This document shows, piece after piece, positions 9,054 through 16,948 of a DNA stretch of 35,165 nt. The DNA is from Anaerolineae bacterium (GTDB taxonomy: Bacteria > Chloroflexota > Anaerolineae > Anaerolineales > Villigracilaceae): the NCBI GenBank assembly GCA_017303655.1, contig JAFLCE010000042.1, forward strand, positions 1 through 35,165, written 5' to 3'. Below the pieces are notes generated by a model, which was not told the origin of the DNA, made no database searches, and worked only from the letters and a program-made list of their open reading frames with translations. Position 1 is the stretch's first letter. Every line of letters starts with the position of its first letter. The translations under genes and the position numbers were made by a program.

Positions 9054-9392
9054 CTAGGAATCCTTATCGGTCAAATAATGGATGAGGACCAGCCCCAAGC
9101 CAAGAAAAAGTGGGACGAAGCCGCCCAGCATCCATGGTCCAAGATGAAGCGGGTAATTCTCCCCGGAGTCAAAGCCCAATGGATAGAGTCCGAGTGAGAG
9201 GGCGATCCCGATGGCAGCGATGGCGATTCCCCATCTTAATAAGCCTTTGCCAGATTTTTTCTCGGGGCGGGTCAAGCCTTTCTCGGCGAGCGCGATGGTT
9301 TCTTTGTAACTCATATAGCGGCTGAACGCCAGGAAGCCGAAGATGATAGCAAGGATGGCAACAACGCCGAGACAGGGAATAAGGTCATTCAT
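9054..9392 (-). CDS. Small membrane protein, DUF6249-like
   Basis: A 112-residue protein with three hydrophobic segments (about 5-25, 52-70, 84-105). A basic cytoplasmic loop contains FSRYMSYKETIALAEKGLTRPEK. The pattern of a membrane segment, an 'ETIALAEKG..RPE' stretch and two more membrane segments resembles the DUF6249 family often found beside ECF sigma factors or DUF4097 proteins. Start ATG 9392 has AGGACC 6 bases upstream. A strong minus-strand terminator separates it from the DUF4097 gene upstream. It converges with the CARDB gene; the gap between holds the inverted repeat TGCACGC at 9010-9016 with GCGTGCA at 9038-9044. Function unknown. Confidence 0.65.
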   Translation of the reverse strand: MNDLIPCLGVVAILAIIFGFLAFSRYMSYKETIALAEKGLTRPEKKSGKGLLRWGIAIAAIGIALSLGLYPLGFDSGENYPLHLGPWMLGGFVPLFLGLGLVLIHYLTDKDS

Positions 9393-9407
9393 GAATGGTC
9401 CTATGAT

Positions 9408-9440
9408 AAAAAATCAGGGCTTGGAATTTCTCCAGCCCTG
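9408..9440 (-). terminator. Intrinsic terminator after the DUF4097 gene
   Basis: On the minus strand CAGGGCT (9440-9434) pairs with AGCCCTG (9421-9415). The stem extends inward with GGA/TCC and is followed by a T6 run at 9413-9408. It should end most transcription from the DUF4097 gene before the DUF6249-like gene. Confidence 0.8.
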
Positions 9441-9445
9441 TAATT

Positions 9446-10747
9446 TTACTTGATGGCGGTGATGTCTATCGAACCGTTGTTCGTTTTGACGGTAAGTTGA
9501 GCGCCGCCTCCGTTCATGCTTCCTGTTTGATGATTTTTCTCCAGGTCACCGTCAAGCGTGACGGTGATCGGGATGTCTGAACTGATACTGCCAAAATCGG
9601 TGTTGAGGTCAACGTTCAGTTGGGAGTCGGCGGGGATGGTAAGGGTGATACCGCCGAAGTCGGATTGAATCATGTGCGGACCTTCGCCAAGCGAGCCGCT
9701 GAAATCCACACCGCCGCTATTGCTTTTGAGATCGACAGTCACGTTCTCTGCATTCTTGATGTCGATACTGCCGAAATCGGTCTGGGCTTTGAGACTTCCC
9801 TTCGCGCCGTCGATGGTGATGCCGCCGCTGTTGGAGTCGAGATCATACGAACCAGCCATGACCTGATTCAACTCGATATCGCCGAAATCGTTCGTAATGA
9901 CTAACGTGCCGCGGATATTGACCTTGGTGATGCTTACTTTGCCACTGCTGGATTCTATCGTGACGCTTGCCGCAGAACCGTTCTCAAAGGTGACAATGCC
10001 GAAATCCGACTTTGAGAAGATATCTCCTGTTGCACGCACGTTGTTCAGTGTGATCGAGCCGCTGTTCGAGTTGACGTTGACATCCTTGCCATTAACTTTA
10101 TCAAGCGTGATCTTTCCGAAGTCTGCGGTGATCTGCACATCTTGTGAGCCTGCATCCACGTTGCTGATCTCGATCTCACCGCTGGAGTTCTCCAACGTTA
10201 AAGCGCCTTCTATATTTTGTACGGACACATCGCCGAAATCACTGGCAATATCGACGGTCCCTTTTGTGTTGGAAACATTCACTTCTCCAAAATTAGCTTC
10301 AATGTTTGTGCTTGTTTGATTTGGCACAGTGATGAAAAAATCCACTGTATTGTATTCGCTAAAATCATTTAGATTAGGCACTTCATATTTTACATCGATA
10401 GTATTGTCGTTTTGCTCAATGCTATATTTGATAGCTTTTACTTCTTGATCCGCTTTCTCCAGAGTGGAGTCGTAGGCTGTCTTTATCACATCAATTTGTA
10501 CAGTAGTTACATCGGCTCCGATGATGGTCACCTTGCCTAAATCATTTATTACATTCAAGATGACTGGGCTTTCAGTATCTACTTTGAGGGTTTTACTTTC
10601 CTCCAAAACCGATGAGACATCTTGGGAAATAAACGGGTTGTTGGTTGGAAAGCCGTTATTGAAGGCGAAGAATACGACTGCGCCAATGCCGAGGCAAACG
10701 AGCGTGAGCGCTACTGTCAATAAAACAATTACGATGGGTCTTTTCAT
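9446..10747 (-). CDS. DUF4097-family beta-solenoid protein, membrane anchored
   Basis: A 433-residue protein with one N-terminal membrane segment (VIVLLTVALTLVCLGIG) and the rest outside the membrane. From about residue 155 it is built of roughly 20-residue units. Each unit has a turn that alternates between DFG and N/S-S-G followed by a short beta strand (for example DFGDVSVQN then SSGEIEISN). This is the DUF4097/adhesin-like right-handed solenoid. No catalytic residues are evident. Start ATG 10747 has AAGGAGAA upstream. It diverges from the ECF sigma-factor gene, and DUF4097 genes often neighbour sigma/anti-sigma pairs, so it may belong to an envelope-stress regulon. That role is inference. 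Confidence 0.8.
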   Translation of the reverse strand: MKRPIVIVLLTVALTLVCLGIGAVVFFAFNNGFPTNNPFISQDVSSVLEESKTLKVDTESPVILNVINDLGKVTIIGADVTTVQIDVIKTAYDSTLEKADQEVKAIKYSIEQNDNTIDVKYEVPNLNDFSEYNTVDFFITVPNQTSTNIEANFGEVNVSNTKGTVDIASDFGDVSVQNIEGALTLENSSGEIEISNVDAGSQDVQITADFGKITLDKVNGKDVNVNSNSGSITLNNVRATGDIFSKSDFGIVTFENGSAASVTIESSSGKVSITKVNIRGTLVITNDFGDIELNQVMAGSYDLDSNSGGITIDGAKGSLKAQTDFGSIDIKNAENVTVDLKSNSGGVDFSGSLGEGPHMIQSDFGGITLTIPADSQLNVDLNTDFGSISSDIPITVTLDGDLEKNHQTGSMNGGGAQLTVKTNNGSIDITAIK

Positions 10748-10813
10748 ATTGGTTCTCCTTGTGTTATGTTGTCACTACGTTTGACAGGCGATTTGCGAAA
10801 AAGTTTCAAGATC

Positions 10814-10836
10814 AGACTATGGACGATTGACCATGG
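10814..10836. repeat. Left copy of a 23-bp repeat flanking the sigma/anti-sigma pair
   Basis: Read as the reverse complement, this segment matches 11845-11867 at 20 of 23 positions. The two copies lie in opposite orientation on either side of the sigma and anti-sigma genes. The words resemble low-complexity intergenic repeats (GGACGATTGACCATGG type). Confidence 0.55.
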
Positions 10837-10868
10837 AAGGAGTAACTTCCCATTTATCGTCTAAAAAG

Positions 10869-10897
10869 TGAAACTTTTCCCCATTTTCCCTGTCTAA
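10869..10897 (+). promoter_or_regulatory. ECF-type promoter of the sigma-factor gene
   Basis: TGAAAC at 10869-10874 and GTCTAA at 10892-10897 are 17 bases apart, matching the general ECF pattern of an AAC -35 and a GTC -10. This suggests autoregulation. A start site about 7 bases downstream would fall at 10902-10905, at or beside the start codon, so the mRNA would be nearly leaderless. Confidence 0.6.
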
Positions 10898-10901
10898 TCA
10901 A

Positions 10902-11474
10902 GTGGACATGACAGATTCTGAGCAGATCCTCGTTCAAAAGGCGCAAAAAGGCGACCCAAGCGCCTTTGAAGCTCTCGTGAATGAGCATCAACGTTACGTC
11001 TACAACCTTGCCTTGCGCGTCGTCAAAGATGAGAACGAAGCGCTTGACCTGGCACAGGAGACTTTCGTGCGCGCTTGGACGGCGTTGCCCAACTTTAAGG
11101 GGCAGAGTCAATTTCGTACCTGGCTGTATAGAATCGTTACGAATCTTTGCTATAACAAACTGCCCAATCTGCGCCGTTCGCTCAACGACCTCGGCGACGA
11201 CATGATGGAAGATATCCCCGAACCGCACTTGGATACCCCCGCCCAAATTTTTGAGTTAAATGAAACGAGAACTCACTTGCAACATGCCATTGAAAATCTC
11301 GACTCAAATTACCAATTACTAATTACTCTTAGATACCAGAACGAACTCTCCTATGAAGAAATCGCCTCGATGCTTAACCTGCCGCTTGGTACGGTCAAAA
11401 CGGGCATTTTCCGCGCCAAGGAACAGCTCCGCAAATCCCTCGCCCAATTGGAGGAATCATGGATAACCGCCTAG
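10902..11474 (+). CDS. ECF-family RNA polymerase sigma factor
   Basis: A 190-residue sigma-70 family ECF factor. Region 2 (about 20-90) shows FEALVNEHQRYVYNLALRVVKDENEALDLAQETFVRAW and FRTWLYRIVTNLC. Region 4 (about 128-182) shows LRYQNELSYEEIASMLNLPLGTVKTGIFRAKEQLR, the helix-turn-helix that reads the -35 element. It would direct RNA polymerase to a stress regulon. The given start is GTG 10902; an ATG follows at 10908, and neither has a Shine-Dalgarno sequence. Its end overlaps the membrane-protein gene by 16 bases, the usual arrangement for sigma and anti-sigma. The stretch 11305-11325 encoding SNYQLLIT resembles the local heptamer repeat, but it fits the family length exactly. Confidence 0.93.
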   Translation: MDMTDSEQILVQKAQKGDPSAFEALVNEHQRYVYNLALRVVKDENEALDLAQETFVRAWTALPNFKGQSQFRTWLYRIVTNLCYNKLPNLRRSLNDLGDDMMEDIPEPHLDTPAQIFELNETRTHLQHAIENLDSNYQLLITLRYQNELSYEEIASMLNLPLGTVKTGIFRAKEQLRKSLAQLEESWITA

Positions 11475-11833
11475 AACAAGACGTACTCATTGAAGACGCA
11501 CTCAAATCCCAGCCGCTCGCGCCCATGCCCCGCAGTATCACCGCCAATGTCATGGCACGCATTCAAATGGACAGACGTCCTACCCTCATCACATGGAATG
11601 ATTTCGTCATTGCGCTTGTCATTGCATTAACGCTTGGCGCGTTATTTATAACGGCTCAAAGCCTACCACCCATTGCGCTGGCAAAACTTCGCATTCAAGG
11701 CATTCTGCTGTATCAGGGATTTATTATCAACGCGCGCTGGCTGGTGCCCACCTTGTTGTTTGGGTTGGCGGCGTTATTTACTTCTTTTGCAATTCCCCCG
11801 TTACTCAAGATGACCGCAGACGACAGACGATAG
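11459..11833 (+). CDS. Two-TM membrane protein, probable anti-sigma factor
   Basis: A 124-residue protein. A soluble N-terminus (1-40) contains LEDALKSQPLAPMPRSITANVMARI, of the kind found in short anti-sigma factors that bind region 2/4. Two membrane segments follow, about 48-67 (VIALVIALTLGALFITA) and about 93-115 (WLVPTLLFGLAALFTSFAI). There is no HxxxCxxC zinc motif, so it is not a ZAS-type anti-sigma. Its ATG lies inside the sigma-factor gene with GGAGGAATC directly upstream, which implies coupled translation. The anti-sigma role is inferred from position and topology. Confidence 0.65.
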   Translation: MDNRLEQDVLIEDALKSQPLAPMPRSITANVMARIQMDRRPTLITWNDFVIALVIALTLGALFITAQSLPPIALAKLRIQGILLYQGFIINARWLVPTLLFGLAALFTSFAIPPLLKMTADDRR

Positions 11834-11874
11834 ACCATTATTGTCCATCGTCAATCGTCCGTGGTCTATCGTCT
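11825..11874. terminator. 13-bp perfect inverted repeat spanning two convergent stops
   Basis: AGACGATAGACCA (11825-11837) and its exact complement (11862-11874) enclose a 24-base loop. The arms include the stop codon of the anti-sigma gene and most of the stop codon of the thiolase-like gene. There is no long T run. It may act as a two-way transcription barrier, and it contains the right copy (11845-11867) of the flanking 23-bp repeat. Confidence 0.55.
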
Positions 11875-13033
11875 AATCAAGTCTTTGCAATATGTGACTC
11901 ACTGCCGTGGATGCCGGTCCGCCCAGCGACTGGATCAGCCCGAACTTTGCATCTTTAATTTGGTTCGCCTCTGCCTGACCTCGTAACTGCAGCGTCGCTT
12001 CGACGGCTTGATACACACCGGCAGCGCCGCCGGGGAATCCGCGGGCTTTCATGCCACCCATCGTCGCGCAGGGGATTGATCCCTTTAATCCAATCGAACC
12101 ATCCGCGGCGAGCTTCCAGCCGCTTCCCTTAATTGCAAATCCAACAGCTTCCAATTGCAATGCCGCATAAATACTGAACGCGTCATGATATTCGAAGAAA
12201 TCAATCCCATCCAACGTTAATCCAACTTGCTTCATGGCTTTGCCCGCGGAAAGTTGCGCGGTGTCGAAGTACAGCATGTCCTTGCGGTCATGCAACGCCA
12301 ATGTATCAGACGATGCCGCCGAGCCAGCAACCTTCACGAGTGGATTCTTAAAACTGGTTGGGAGCAGCTCACGGCGAGTCAGAACGAGCGCGGCAGCGCC
12401 ATCCGCATTGGGAGCCATATCAAACATGTTGAGCGGGTCGCTGACCATCTCGGCTTTGGCGTACGTCTCTGCTTTGATGGCTTTGCGGAACATGGCGTGT
12501 TTGTTTGCCACACCGTTGGTGTGCGCGGTAAGTGCAAAACCTGCAAACCCATCGGCAGGGACTTCATACTCGTGCATGTAACGCTTCATTAGCAATGCGG
12601 CTTGCGCGGCGGGAGTCATGCCTTGCACTGCTTCATAGTCTGAGTCAGATGCCGTGGCGAGAGCTTCATCCACTTCGGAACCGACTTTGTCTGTAAACTT
12701 CTCCACGCCGACCACGAGCGCCACATCCACAAATCCGCTGGCGATGGCGAGATAACCCTGACGTAGTGCTGCTCCGCCGGATGCTCCCGCCGCTTCAACG
12801 GTCACGGCTTCGATGCCGTTCAACCCGGAATAATCCGCGAGTAACACACCGACATGTGCCTGGCGAGAAAGATTCGGCGCGAGCATATTGCCCACAAACA
12901 GCGATTGCGGTTTGAGCCCGCCCGCATCTTGAATGGCGTCATGGATGGCGGCATAGGCAAGGTCACGCAGACCGATCTCCCAATGTTCGCCGACTTCAGT
13001 TTGTCCGATTCCTGCAATAACGACTTCTGTCAT
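11873..13033 (-). CDS. Thiolase-fold protein lacking catalytic Cys and His (archaeal/SCPx-type)
   Basis: A 386-residue protein that matches the archaeal/SCPx-like acetyl-CoA acetyltransferase family along its whole length. The family would make acetoacetyl-CoA for HMG-CoA synthase, which lies 2 kb upstream on the same strand. The nucleophile position in the usual VEAACASGG motif is glycine here (Gly83, EAAGASGG). The GHP histidine is phenylalanine (ARGFPGG, Phe333). His283 in the HDAFS motif is kept. The codons are GGA and TTC, each needing more than a minimal change from Cys or His. It is probably not an active thiolase by the usual mechanism and may be a structural or substrate-channelling partner, or do different chemistry. 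Confidence 0.8.
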   Translation of the reverse strand: MTEVVIAGIGQTEVGEHWEIGLRDLAYAAIHDAIQDAGGLKPQSLFVGNMLAPNLSRQAHVGVLLADYSGLNGIEAVTVEAAGASGGAALRQGYLAIASGFVDVALVVGVEKFTDKVGSEVDEALATASDSDYEAVQGMTPAAQAALLMKRYMHEYEVPADGFAGFALTAHTNGVANKHAMFRKAIKAETYAKAEMVSDPLNMFDMAPNADGAAALVLTRRELLPTSFKNPLVKVAGSAASSDTLALHDRKDMLYFDTAQLSAGKAMKQVGLTLDGIDFFEYHDAFSIYAALQLEAVGFAIKGSGWKLAADGSIGLKGSIPCATMGGMKARGFPGGAAGVYQAVEATLQLRGQAEANQIKDAKFGLIQSLGGPASTAVSHILQRLD

Positions 13034-13057
13034 GTTGTGAATGAATCCTTTGTGTGC

Positions 13058-13576
13058 TTATTTCCAGAACTGCCACCAGGCTTTATTTCCTGGCTTTGCC
13101 GAGTTTGAGGTTTTCATTGCTTTAATGAATTCGCCCATCTGAGAATTTTCATTGAACGAGCGAACATGATTCTTATAGTCCTTTAGGAAATGCCCATTGA
13201 TGTTGACATAGTCTACTTCACCTGAGCCTAACTTATTCCATTCGTCGATCGTTTCCTTCGCCACGTACTTGCGGGTTCCTGCATTTTTGTCTGTCGACTT
13301 TTCGGCAACGAACATTTCCAGCAGGCTGACGTGATACTTGACCCATTCTTCGACAACTTGCGGTTGTTGCTTGCGCAGGGTATCGAGCAATTGTTTTAAT
13401 TCAGCCTGCCCAGCCTTGATTTCAACATCAAGCTTCTTCATCGTTTCCTGAGCTTCCCGTAATTGCGCCGGGTTGGGCTTTCCGTAATCGATGTAATCTG
13501 ACCGATCTCCAGATTGTTTATTCAGGTCTTCGACCTTCTGACGCAGTTTTTCAAGTTTTACAGTTTCTGAAAACAT
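13058..13576 (-). CDS. Conserved coiled-coil hypothetical protein
   Basis: A 172-residue soluble protein of unknown function. The start ATG 13576 is preferred because GGAGAA lies 3 bases upstream and it avoids overlap with the esterase gene; an upstream in-frame start at 13618 is possible. The first half is strongly helical and charged (KLEKLRQKVEDLNKQ, then MKKLDVEIKAGQAELKQLL), consistent with a coiled coil. The second half contains KYVAKETIDEWNKLGSG and ends in a Trp-rich tail, AWWQFWK. There is no signal peptide and no domain I recognise. It follows the CE7 esterase closely and could be in the same transcript. Confidence 0.6.
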   Translation of the reverse strand: MFSETVKLEKLRQKVEDLNKQSGDRSDYIDYGKPNPAQLREAQETMKKLDVEIKAGQAELKQLLDTLRKQQPQVVEEWVKYHVSLLEMFVAEKSTDKNAGTRKYVAKETIDEWNKLGSGEVDYVNINGHFLKDYKNHVRSFNENSQMGEFIKAMKTSNSAKPGNKAWWQFWK

Positions 13577-13608
13577 GGTTCTCCGATTAGTGTCGATAAA
13601 TGTAAAAA

Positions 13609-14580
13609 TTACTTCCAAAGGTTTTTCAGGAACTTCAATTTCTCAAGGTCATGAAAGCTTTGCCCGCCTTCATGACCGTTATAGGTGTAAGTCTTGATGT
13701 CTTTCTCGCCAGCCCAATGATTGTATGCTGCATAAATTGTAGAAGGCGGACAAACTTGATCCATGAGCGCGGCAGAAAATAATGTCTTTGCTTTTGCGCG
13801 GGCAGAGAAGTTGACTCCGTCGAAATACGAAAGCGTATTGAAGACCGTTTCGATCTTGTCGCGATGAACGTGGCAATACTCGCCGATCTCTTTATAAGGA
13901 TACGCATCACTGATCTCGGTGGCGCGACGATAGTGACATAAGAATGGCACATCGGGCATGGCAACTTTGACATTGGGAACGAGTCCAGCCGCGGCGATGG
14001 TAATGCCTCCGCCTTGTGAGCCGCCCGTTAAAGCAACTTGCGTCTCATTCACTTCGGGGTGGCTGGTTGCTGCTTCGACGGCTCTCACTGCGTCTGTGAA
14101 CACCCTTCGATAGTAATAATGTTGTGGGTCGAGAATCCCTTTGGTCATGCTGCCGGGGAAATGCGCATTGCCGCCATCGCCATACAAGTCGGGTGTATCG
14201 CCAGCGGACCAGGTGCTGCCTTGCCCGCGCGTATCCATGACGAAGTGAGCGTAGCCTGCGCTTGCCCAGAGAAGCCAGTTAAACCCGAATTGACGTCCGC
14301 CGCCGTAGCCGATGTATTCCACAACGACAGGTAGTTTTGACTTTCGTTGTGCCGGAAGGATCAACCAACCTTTGACGGGTTGCCCGCCGAAGCCATTGAA
14401 GGTCACATCAAATGTTTCCTGCGCAACGAGACCATAATCCACTTTTTCGAATTTTGCATCAAGTGGAAAGGCTTGTGCTTCAGCAAGGGTCTTTGCCCAA
14501 AACGAGTCAAAGTCCGCGGGCTCGGTGCGGGCGGGTTTGTATTTTTTTAGTTCGTCTAGAGAGAGGTCGAAGAATGCCAT
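13609..14580 (-). CDS. CE7 acetyl xylan esterase / cephalosporin-C deacetylase
   Basis: A 323-residue cytoplasmic alpha/beta-hydrolase of carbohydrate esterase family 7. It would remove acetyl groups from xylo-oligosaccharides or other acetylated small molecules. The catalytic residues fall at Ser188 (GGSQGGG), Asp274 (LMDQVCPPST) and His303 (NGHEGG), the same numbering known for the Thermotoga maritima enzyme. The family signatures RGQG and HYYYRRVFTD are present. There is no signal peptide, as expected for CE7. Start ATG 14580 has AGGATATC just upstream. Its placement between mevalonate genes looks incidental. Confidence 0.92.
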   Translation of the reverse strand: MAFFDLSLDELKKYKPARTEPADFDSFWAKTLAEAQAFPLDAKFEKVDYGLVAQETFDVTFNGFGGQPVKGWLILPAQRKSKLPVVVEYIGYGGGRQFGFNWLLWASAGYAHFVMDTRGQGSTWSAGDTPDLYGDGGNAHFPGSMTKGILDPQHYYYRRVFTDAVRAVEAATSHPEVNETQVALTGGSQGGGITIAAAGLVPNVKVAMPDVPFLCHYRRATEISDAYPYKEIGEYCHVHRDKIETVFNTLSYFDGVNFSARAKAKTLFSAALMDQVCPPSTIYAAYNHWAGEKDIKTYTYNGHEGGQSFHDLEKLKFLKNLWK

Positions 14581-14610
14581 GATATCCTAAATGTTTTCCT
14601 GTTTATTTAT

Positions 14611-14967
14611 TTAGAATGGGATAACAATTGGGATGATCTGGATTTTGAAAATCACTACCGATATTAATACCAAACCAGATAAGAAACATCCCAAGCCAAT
14701 TGTATTGAGTGATACTAATATTTCACGTACCTCTTTCCCATTTCGATCCTTGTTCCAATACAAAGTGCGCTCGTAATCAAATACATTGCTGTACTTCTTA
14801 ATAGTTTTATATACATAAATAACTAGAGGAAGCCCAATTAGCGATAATAAGACTCCAAGTAGCAATATTCCTACGGGAGAATTTCTGGCTTCGAAACTTC
14901 CTAAGACTACTAGAACAAAAAAGAAAAAACTTGCGAAGTATTTAGAAAAGTTAAGAATATCAATCAC
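14611..14967 (-). CDS. Small four-segment membrane protein, unknown
   Basis: A 118-residue, AT-rich gene encoding a protein with about four hydrophobic segments (9-24, 31-52, 86-104 and the C-terminus VVIFKIQIIPIVIPF). A central polar loop reads YSNVFDYERTLYWNKDRNGKEV. I recognise no family. Its base composition is clearly lower in GC than the flanking esterase and HMG-CoA synthase genes, which suggests a later arrival. It ends 31 bases upstream of the esterase start and begins 10 bases after the HMG-CoA synthase stop. Confidence 0.55.
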   Translation of the reverse strand: MIDILNFSKYFASFFFFVLVVLGSFEARNSPVGILLLGVLLSLIGLPLVIYVYKTIKKYSNVFDYERTLYWNKDRNGKEVREILVSLNTIGLGCFLSGLVLISVVIFKIQIIPIVIPF

Positions 14968-14976
14968 AGCTTACTC

Positions 14977-16053
14977 TTACTTCATCGCCAACTTACCACG
15001 GAAGCGCACATAGGTCGCGTAATCAATTTCGGTGCGACGGGCGATGTATTCACGAGTCTTCGTGGCGAGGTTTTGTCTGGCAGTCACTTTATCAGTGACG
15101 GTAATGTCGAAGGCGTCGGACCCGGCACCGGAGCCGAAAGAGACGACGAGGATTCGGTCACCGGGTTGGGCGATGTCGAGAGTCGCAGTCAAGCCGATCA
15201 TCGCTGCGCCTGCGTAGGTATTCCCAATGACCGGCACGAGCAGACCGGGTTCGATCTGATCCATCGAAAAGCCGAGTTGACCTGCGATACGCTGCGGAAA
15301 TTTTGTGTTGGGTTGGTGGAAGACCGCCCACTTGTAATCTTTGGCGGTGGTGCCGGAAGCTTCCATGAGGTGCGTGGCGGCTTCGGTGACGTGTTTGAAA
15401 TACGCTGGTTCGCCGGTGAAGCGCATGCCATGCTCGGGGTACTTCTGATATTCGCGCCGCCAGAAATCGGGCGTATCGGTGACGTAGGAATACGACGCAT
15501 TGATGGTTGCCAGTGACTCTTCAGCCGGACCAACAATGTAGGCACCGCCGCCCGCGCCTGCGGTGTATTCGAGCGCGTCGCCGGGTTTGCCCTGAGCCGT
15601 GTCCATGCCGATCGCCATGGCATAGTGACCCATGCCCGAGCCGACCAATCCCATTGCGGCGACAAGCGCCTCGGTCCCAGCCTTACAAGCGAACTCCCAA
15701 TCTGCGGCTTGCGTGTTCGGGACGGCTCCAATCGCTTCAGCGACAAGAGTGGACGTTGGCTTGACCGCATACGGATGCGACTCCGACCCGACCCACACCG
15801 CACGCAGTTCATGCGGGTCGATCTGGGCGCGTGCCATTGCATTCCGCGCTGCTTCGATGGACATGGTGATTACGTCTTCGTCGAGACCCGGCACAGCTTT
15901 CTCTTTGATGGGCATGCCGCTGGTCTTGCCCGTCCACACGCGGGCAACTTCCTTGGCGGGCAAACGGTAGCGCGGCACATACGCACCATAGCCAACAATG
16001 CCAACCGGTTTGATGGGTTTGAGTAAGGTAGGGGAGGGTTGAGGTGTTGTCAT
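14977..16053 (-). CDS. Hydroxymethylglutaryl-CoA synthase (archaeal type)
   Basis: A 358-residue HMG-CoA synthase that condenses acetyl-CoA with acetoacetyl-CoA, the committed step before HMG-CoA reductase. The catalytic cysteine is Cys123 in the motif [10 protein letters not shown] and the catalytic histidine lies in [10 protein letters not shown]. Other archaeal/Chloroflexi-type marks are [10 protein letters not shown] near the start, [13 protein letters not shown] and [10 protein letters not shown] near the end. The first 15 residues are a non-conserved extension. Start ATG 16053 has AGGAAA upstream. With the class II reductase at 21167-22450 it supplies the upper mevalonate pathway. The thiolase homologue downstream on the same strand lacks catalytic residues. 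Confidence 0.93.
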   Translation of the reverse strand: MTTPQPSPTLLKPIKPVGIVGYGAYVPRYRLPAKEVARVWTGKTSGMPIKEKAVPGLDEDVITMSIEAARNAMARAQIDPHELRAVWVGSESHPYAVKPTSTLVAEAIGAVPNTQAADWEFACKAGTEALVAAMGLVGSGMGHYAMAIGMDTAQGKPGDALEYTAGAGGGAYIVGPAEESLATINASYSYVTDTPDFWRREYQKYPEHGMRFTGEPAYFKHVTEAATHLMEASGTTAKDYKWAVFHQPNTKFPQRIAGQLGFSMDQIEPGLLVPVIGNTYAGAAMIGLTATLDIAQPGDRILVVSFGSGAGSDAFDITVTDKVTARQNLATKTREYIARRTEIDYATYVRFRGKLAMK

Positions 16054-16159
16054 TTGTTTTTCCTGAATACGTAGGAGGATTGTAGCGGGTGAGGGCTTGC
16101 AAAAACTATCTTGTTGGAATTGAATATGATGATAGTCTTATCTTTCATGAAAAAAGGTA

Positions 16160-16862
16160 TCATTTATTTTCCGGTGGTTGATAGTCTACTGGTTGAAAAG
16201 TCTTTCCATATGCACGAATTGCACTTTTTTTGAAAAAACTGTCAGGTATTACACGCAGAATTGAAATTACCATTTCTGAAGCCGTATCACACGCCCATTT
16301 GGCAGCTGCTTGGGTACTAACCATTGAAATCCAGTTTGCTATGACTTTTGTTTCAAATTTAGCCAAAATGTTTTTTTGGGAGCCCATTGATAACTTTTGG
16401 CGGTGAGACTCTTATGAATTCGTTTTTGCTGTTAGTGACATATTCGCTTTGAGGTTTTAAGTGTAAAAAAGCATCTCGTAGTTTGAATAAATTCGAAAAA
16501 TCCTGAAAAGGTTTTTTGTCAACTTCATAAGTCTTACCCGAAAAGATTAGATGTGCTTGAAGAAACTTTAGCCTAGTTGAACCTCTTGAATCTTCAATTT
16601 CGTTCATAATTGTTGCAAATGATTTTATAACCTCGGGGTGTTTTAAACCTATGTGCTCAATATCATTGTTTGCCATATCTGGCAGTTCATTAATAAAAGC
16701 TTCAAGCGAAGAAGCTGAAAATATAATAGATACAATGGCGTCGCTTTTCCCTGCCTCTTGAGGAGAGCTACCACCTTTAGTACGTTCGTATGCGGCTTTT
16801 GCTAAAGAAAATAAATGCCCTGCTGAATAAGATCTTACGGGAAAAGTTTTTTCATTTAACAT
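16160..16862 (-). pseudogene. HEPN-like hypothetical gene with a frameshift at an A7 run
   Basis: Two overlapping frames form one gene. The first (16862 to 16359) encodes 167 residues and stops shortly after an A7 run (16371-16377). Dropping one A continues the frame through 75 more residues to 16160, giving about 234 residues. The N-terminal part is all helical, with SLEAFINELPD and LRDAFLHLKP; Arg129 and His134 form an Rx4H motif like that of HEPN RNases and HEPN-like proteins. The second part is rich in Trp and Ile. The sequence is AT-rich and looks foreign. The break may be a true mutation, a homopolymer sequencing error or transcriptional slippage. Function is unknown; a toxin or defence role is only possible. 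Confidence 0.6.
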
Positions 16863-16948
16863 TTTTGTTCTCTCACTGCCTTCAAAATCAATTGATCCAA
16901 TCTGAAAGTCTCTGAAATTGCTGCATACTTTATTGATAATACTCTATT

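Noticed and set aside
11305-11325. Heptamer repeat insertion in the sigma-factor gene
   Set aside because: The segment resembles the heptamer, but it fits the normal length and pattern of ECF region 4 (Y..L..LRY), so an insertion cannot be claimed.
11825-11874. Classical Rho-independent terminator between convergent genes
   Set aside because: The 13-bp inverted repeat is perfect, but the loop is 24 bases and no T run follows on either strand, so only a weak or repeat-derived role is supported.
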